Of a stretch of DNA of 64,000 nt, positions 60,270 through 64,000 are shown one piece after another; within the stretch, counting starts at the first letter, position 1; each line of letters opens with the position of its first letter. A program made the translations under genes and the position numbers. The notes under the pieces were generated by a model. That model was not told the DNA's origin. It did not search any database and was given only the letters and a program-made list of their open reading frames with translations. The stretch comes from Oreocharis arfaki (Eukaryota; Chordata; Aves; Passeriformes; Paramythiidae): NCBI GenBank assembly GCA_013398015.1, contig VZRR01013401.1, positions 124,001 through 188,000 on the forward strand, written 5' to 3'.

Positions 60270-62581
60270 TATATATGTTGTAGAGCAATCTGAAATAGTT
60301 TTCTTTTTAACATTAGTAGATTTGCCTACATTTTATTAAAGATGGTAGAAGTAACTGTTTCCAAGCAAACAATAGTGATCTTTGCTGTATTTGTATTAGC
60401 ACCAGTTGCATCTACAGTATAAATCATGCTGGTTTTTTTTTTAAATTTTTAGTATGCAATCTCTGAGGCTAGTGCAGATGTTTGTATATTTTTTTTTTTT
60501 ACAGTAGCTTGACAATGACTTTTAAATATCTATTCTTAAAAGTAAAAAAAATCTGCATTTGCCAGTTGTAGGCACAATGGGAAAGAGCACACTGCTTTCT
60601 CAGAAATATGGCACTAGTGACTGCTGTTCAGCAAAATCATTAATTTGGTAAACATAAGCAACATATTTCTGCCAGATTAATGCTTTTAGATACAACATAG
60701 GAGGACTTAATATACACCAGGGCATTTGAAACTGTGTATTTATTATAACAAAAATTCTCCCAGATATTGATAGGTTTCTAAGAAAATTCAGATATCAAGG
60801 TATTATTAGGCTCGGTGAAACCTGAGCTTACTGATTCCGCTCAGTATAATGGTGAAATAGATCTTAACAGAAATATGAAAATTTAAACAAAACTGGTTTG
60901 CTATTTGCATTTTTTTTCTTTATTGTTAGAGCAGAATATCTTAATTCATTAAAAACACCTAAAAATAAAGTGTAACACTGATGTCATTATCTAGTTATAC
61001 AGCTGTCAGCAAACTGGTCATTGTTCGATCAAAATATCAGTAGAGTTGCTGCCACTTAACAAACCAGCCCAGAAAATTAGATCCTGTTTTGGCATGTATA
61101 TTTATATTAGTCTGTTTTAATGTGCTACTTAACAGAGGAAGCAACAACATAGTAAGTCTTTTATCCATGGTTTCAGAAATTTAGCAGGTTTTCTTTCATC
61201 TTTTTACTGTTTTTTTCTTCTAGCAATAATAATATTAATGATAGTTTAAAACCCCTTAGTGTTGTGATTGATGTCAGTAAATGATGACTGCACCCCTCAA
61301 CTGGAAGAAGTAATTGAAGTTTTCACAGTAACTGAGAACATTCCCATGGTGCTTTAACAATAAACCAGAACTTCCTGAATGCTACCCTCTTGCTTAGTGC
61401 ATGAAAGAACACGCTTGAGGGTAAAACCAAAGGCTTTTTTTGCCACATCAGTTCTAAACTTTCCCAGCCTTTTAAAAGTAAATATTAAACTACATAAAAA
61501 AATCTGGAACTTCACTGTAATTATGAGATCAGGTGGCAATTATTTTCCTTATGTTTTGTATTGTGGTTCACAAATGGGTAATAAACAGTTCACGTATTTA
61601 ATGTATACGGCTTTTGTGACCTTTAACTTTTCATACTCGCATAAAATAACTGGCTTTGGAGAGCGAGACTTTTTTACCACTATCTCTCACAGGTAAATCC
61701 TGTGAGCTACAAAATCTAATTTACAAGTCATTGAAAAAGACAAATTAAATAGCCTGTCTTTCTACGACTTATTTCTGACCCACCTTTCCTCCATAGCTAC
61801 ATCTCCCAGAAAAATACAAAGATCTTGCATCGTTTTTCTCTCCAGCCCCTTCCCTTCTTACCTCTCTCTATTTTTCTTTTTTTTTTTTTCCTTAATTTAT
61901 CTGTTAACAATGTCTTGCTTATACTCTTGGTTCTGGACATGACAAGAAAGGTCAAGAAGAAAGCAAAGTAATATGGAAGGAAGTTCTTTATTATCTTCTC
62001 TCATTCGTTCTCATGGTGCTCAGGGTGCTTTGTGTGTGTAATAGTACCATGAAATTCTCTCATGTTGAACTTCTGGGTGTTTTGGGGTGTAAAATATATT
62101 GTTGTTCATCACAGCTCTTAGAAGTGTTTTCTTACCCTGGGGCAAATTATTTGTCCAAATTCAATAACTGTTCTGCTGTGGCTTCCATAGAAACCACTCT
62201 CCCTGAAGTAGTTAATGTCCTCTTATTCTCTGCTAATGAAGAGTCCTCAACCTGATTTCAGTATTTGGCATTGTTGATAATCCCATCTTCCTTAATTATC
62301 TCCATAGCAATCCTAGTTATCCTACCAACCTAACCCATTTTTTTTCCTACTTCTTTGTGTTGAAAAACCTGCTTATAACGTAACAAAATTAAACTTATGA
62401 TCTTCCACCGTACATTCCAGCTATACAGCCTTCCTCTATTTCCTTGTCTACATTTAGTAGGTTCTCATAATTATGTTACAATAATAAATTCTGAGTGGTT
62501 TGTTACATGTTTTAAAGAGAGTAGTACCAGGTTACAAGTTTAACTCCTAGCATTAGAATTATTACTAAGACATGAGATCAC

Positions 62582-62603
62582 AAAAAAAAAAAAAAAAAAA
62601 AAA
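62582..62603. repeat. poly(A) homopolymer
   Basis: Twenty-two consecutive A. Confidence 0.95.
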
Positions 62604-63439
62604 GACATCTTTGTGAATGAATATGCAAATAATGTAAAATAACTATATAAAAAGTAGTTAGCTAATTTTTCAAAAACTTGAAAAAAACACCGTGATTTTA
62701 GTATAGCTGTATTTATATGATGATTGTGAACCAAGACACTGTTTTTTTTTGGTTTTTTTGACTCAGGTGCATTGAGTTACTATGATAGGATATAATTAGT
62801 GGTCATATGGCCTTTTAGAATAAATGTTCTGGCAGTAACATTTATGATAGCATAGGTTTAGCAATTTTAGTGGTTGACTGAACAAATCTTATCAGTAGTA
62901 GGATTTTGTAATCACCAGGATGCTGGAGGAATTCTTGCTGAACCAATAAGGACTAAGAGCTTTATTGGTGCATCCTCAAATCTATAGTCTTATCCTGGTC
63001 TACTGGGAGATGCTATCCTTCTCAGTGGAGAATTAAATTTAACTTTCTCTAATAGGAAGGTTTGTCAAAATCTACATTGCATAAAGATTTGAAGGGAGTT
63101 GTCCACATTATGCATATGCAGATGGACACTGTTCTTTTATAAGAAGAATGTAGATATATTTCACGGAAAAATCTAGATGTATCTTCATTAACAAATACAG
63201 ATTTCTTACTTTGTTTTGTTTTGGTTTTTTAAATTTCAGAAGAGTCAATAAGTTATGTAGGACAATTTAACAAAATCCCAACTAGGGTTTTATCATGGTA
63301 TTCTGTTAATAATCTCTCCTAATATCAGGTTCCATCTCTAACCATTAAGTCCAGCTGTGAGACTGAATCTAACAGTCCTGATGTTAGATCTGGAAATCTG
63401 TCCTGATGGCCTGTGGAAAAGAGAAGTGGCAGGTAAAAC

Positions 63440-63862
63440 TTATATAGCAAATGCAAAACAACACCCCTTTTCTACGAAAAGAGATGCGTCTAGAGAAGAC
63501 ATAAAGAGTGTGACTGTGGAGGAGCTGTTTGGAATCCGAGTTCTGATTTCTGACCACGATGTAACCACAAAGAATTGGTCACATGTGTTCCTTTTGCCTA
63601 GGTTGCATGGTGTTATGTAGCAGTTTCTTTGGCTAGTATCCTCATTTTCAGACAAGCTTCTCCAGGTGGGCAGAACAGCCCTGCCAAGGGCAACTACATC
63701 CTTTTCCATGAAGCTGGGGAGCTGGCAGAGTGGAATGTCATATCCTGCCAAATGTCTCTGAGGAGCACAGCAGGCGCAGTGGGTTCTGCAGAGTATTTCT
63801 GAAGTTGCCTGCCTATCTAAATATTCATTCAACTGGAAATCTGTATTGGGATACAACATCAC
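63440..63862 (-). other. unidentified 140-codon open frame
   Basis: Open from 63862 to 63440 with a cluster of cysteines in the first third (CRTHCACC) and no recognised domain. The plus strand is also open over 63357-63620 (87 codons) in the same DNA, which is locally GC-richer. No splice context or upstream promoter was identified. It may be chance or part of an old repeat. Confidence 0.15.
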
Positions 63863-64000
63863 AGATTTGAGTATGGATTCTGGTAAGAAGTATGTGTCAA
63901 AAAAAAAAAAAGATTCAGAAGTAATGCAGAAGGGTAAGAGAAAGTAGTAGTCTTGACTAGAGACTATGTTAAAAGAGAGAAGCTTATTGGAATAGCCTAA

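Larger units (their letters stand above)
60270..64000. other. AT-rich unique sequence, no gene recognised
   Basis: Poly(A) runs at 62582-62603 and 63899-63911, pyrimidine-rich stretch at 61830-61890. A 140-codon minus-strand frame lies at 63440-63862 (separate entry). No repeat family was recognised. Confidence 0.45.

Noticed and set aside
62582..62603. Poly(A) tract as the tail of a processed pseudogene
   Set aside because: No gene-like sequence precedes it on either strand; CR1, the active bird LINE, does not use poly(A) tails, so such retrocopies are rare in birds.

Overview
This window looks like avian nuclear DNA, most likely from a passerine bird. The evidence is the repeat content: several CR1 LINE fragments (8.4, 16.5, 26-27.5, 53 and 60.1 kb), ERVL-type LTRs of bird families, an ERVK-type LTR followed by a lysine-tRNA-like primer binding site, faint MIR traces, and a tRNA-Ile/CR1 fusion SINE at 34.7 kb resembling the songbird element TguSINE1. 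Most of the sequence is visibly AT-rich and carries no recognisable protein-coding gene, as in a gene desert or a very long intron. There are no operons, rRNA genes, intact tRNA genes or CRISPR arrays. All family names come from remembered consensus features, without a database search.

Layout. 0-8 kb is unique DNA with an LTR-like repeat on the minus strand (1.9-2.4 kb), a GC-richer island with the longest open frame of the window (3.9-4.7 kb), and a chain of splice-flanked segments on the plus strand (3.3, 5.9, 6.3 and 7.0 kb) that could form an unannotated transcript with a very short reading frame. 8-26 kb is mostly unique, with a MIR trace, two CR1 fragments, a T/G-rich simple-repeat block (12.2 kb) and an ERVL LTR end (24.4 kb). 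26.0-27.5 kb is an internally deleted CR1 on the minus strand; a 400-base part is present twice around a 12-base run of N, which is probably an assembly error. 30.7-32.2 kb holds three LTR-like segments back to back. 34.7 kb is the SINE. 35-47 kb is unique, with a region that looks like a conserved non-coding element at 42.4-42.7 kb.

47.8-49.1 kb is the most structured mobile element: a 357-base LTR with TATA box and polyadenylation signal, primer binding site, leader, a broken gag-like remnant, and then the start of a related LTR in opposite orientation. 54.5-58.7 kb has two more copies of the ERVL LTR seen at 30.7 kb. Between them lie a decayed minus-strand coding-like stretch (55.7-56.4 kb) and a second candidate conserved element containing an RFX X-box-like palindrome. 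The last 5 kb is unique apart from a CR1 fragment and a 140-codon open frame of unknown meaning.

I found no new multi-gene system. The observations most worth testing are the candidate spliced transcript at 3.3-7.3 kb, the decayed coding stretch at 55.7-56.4 kb, the inverted ERVK LTR arrangement and the duplication at the assembly gap.
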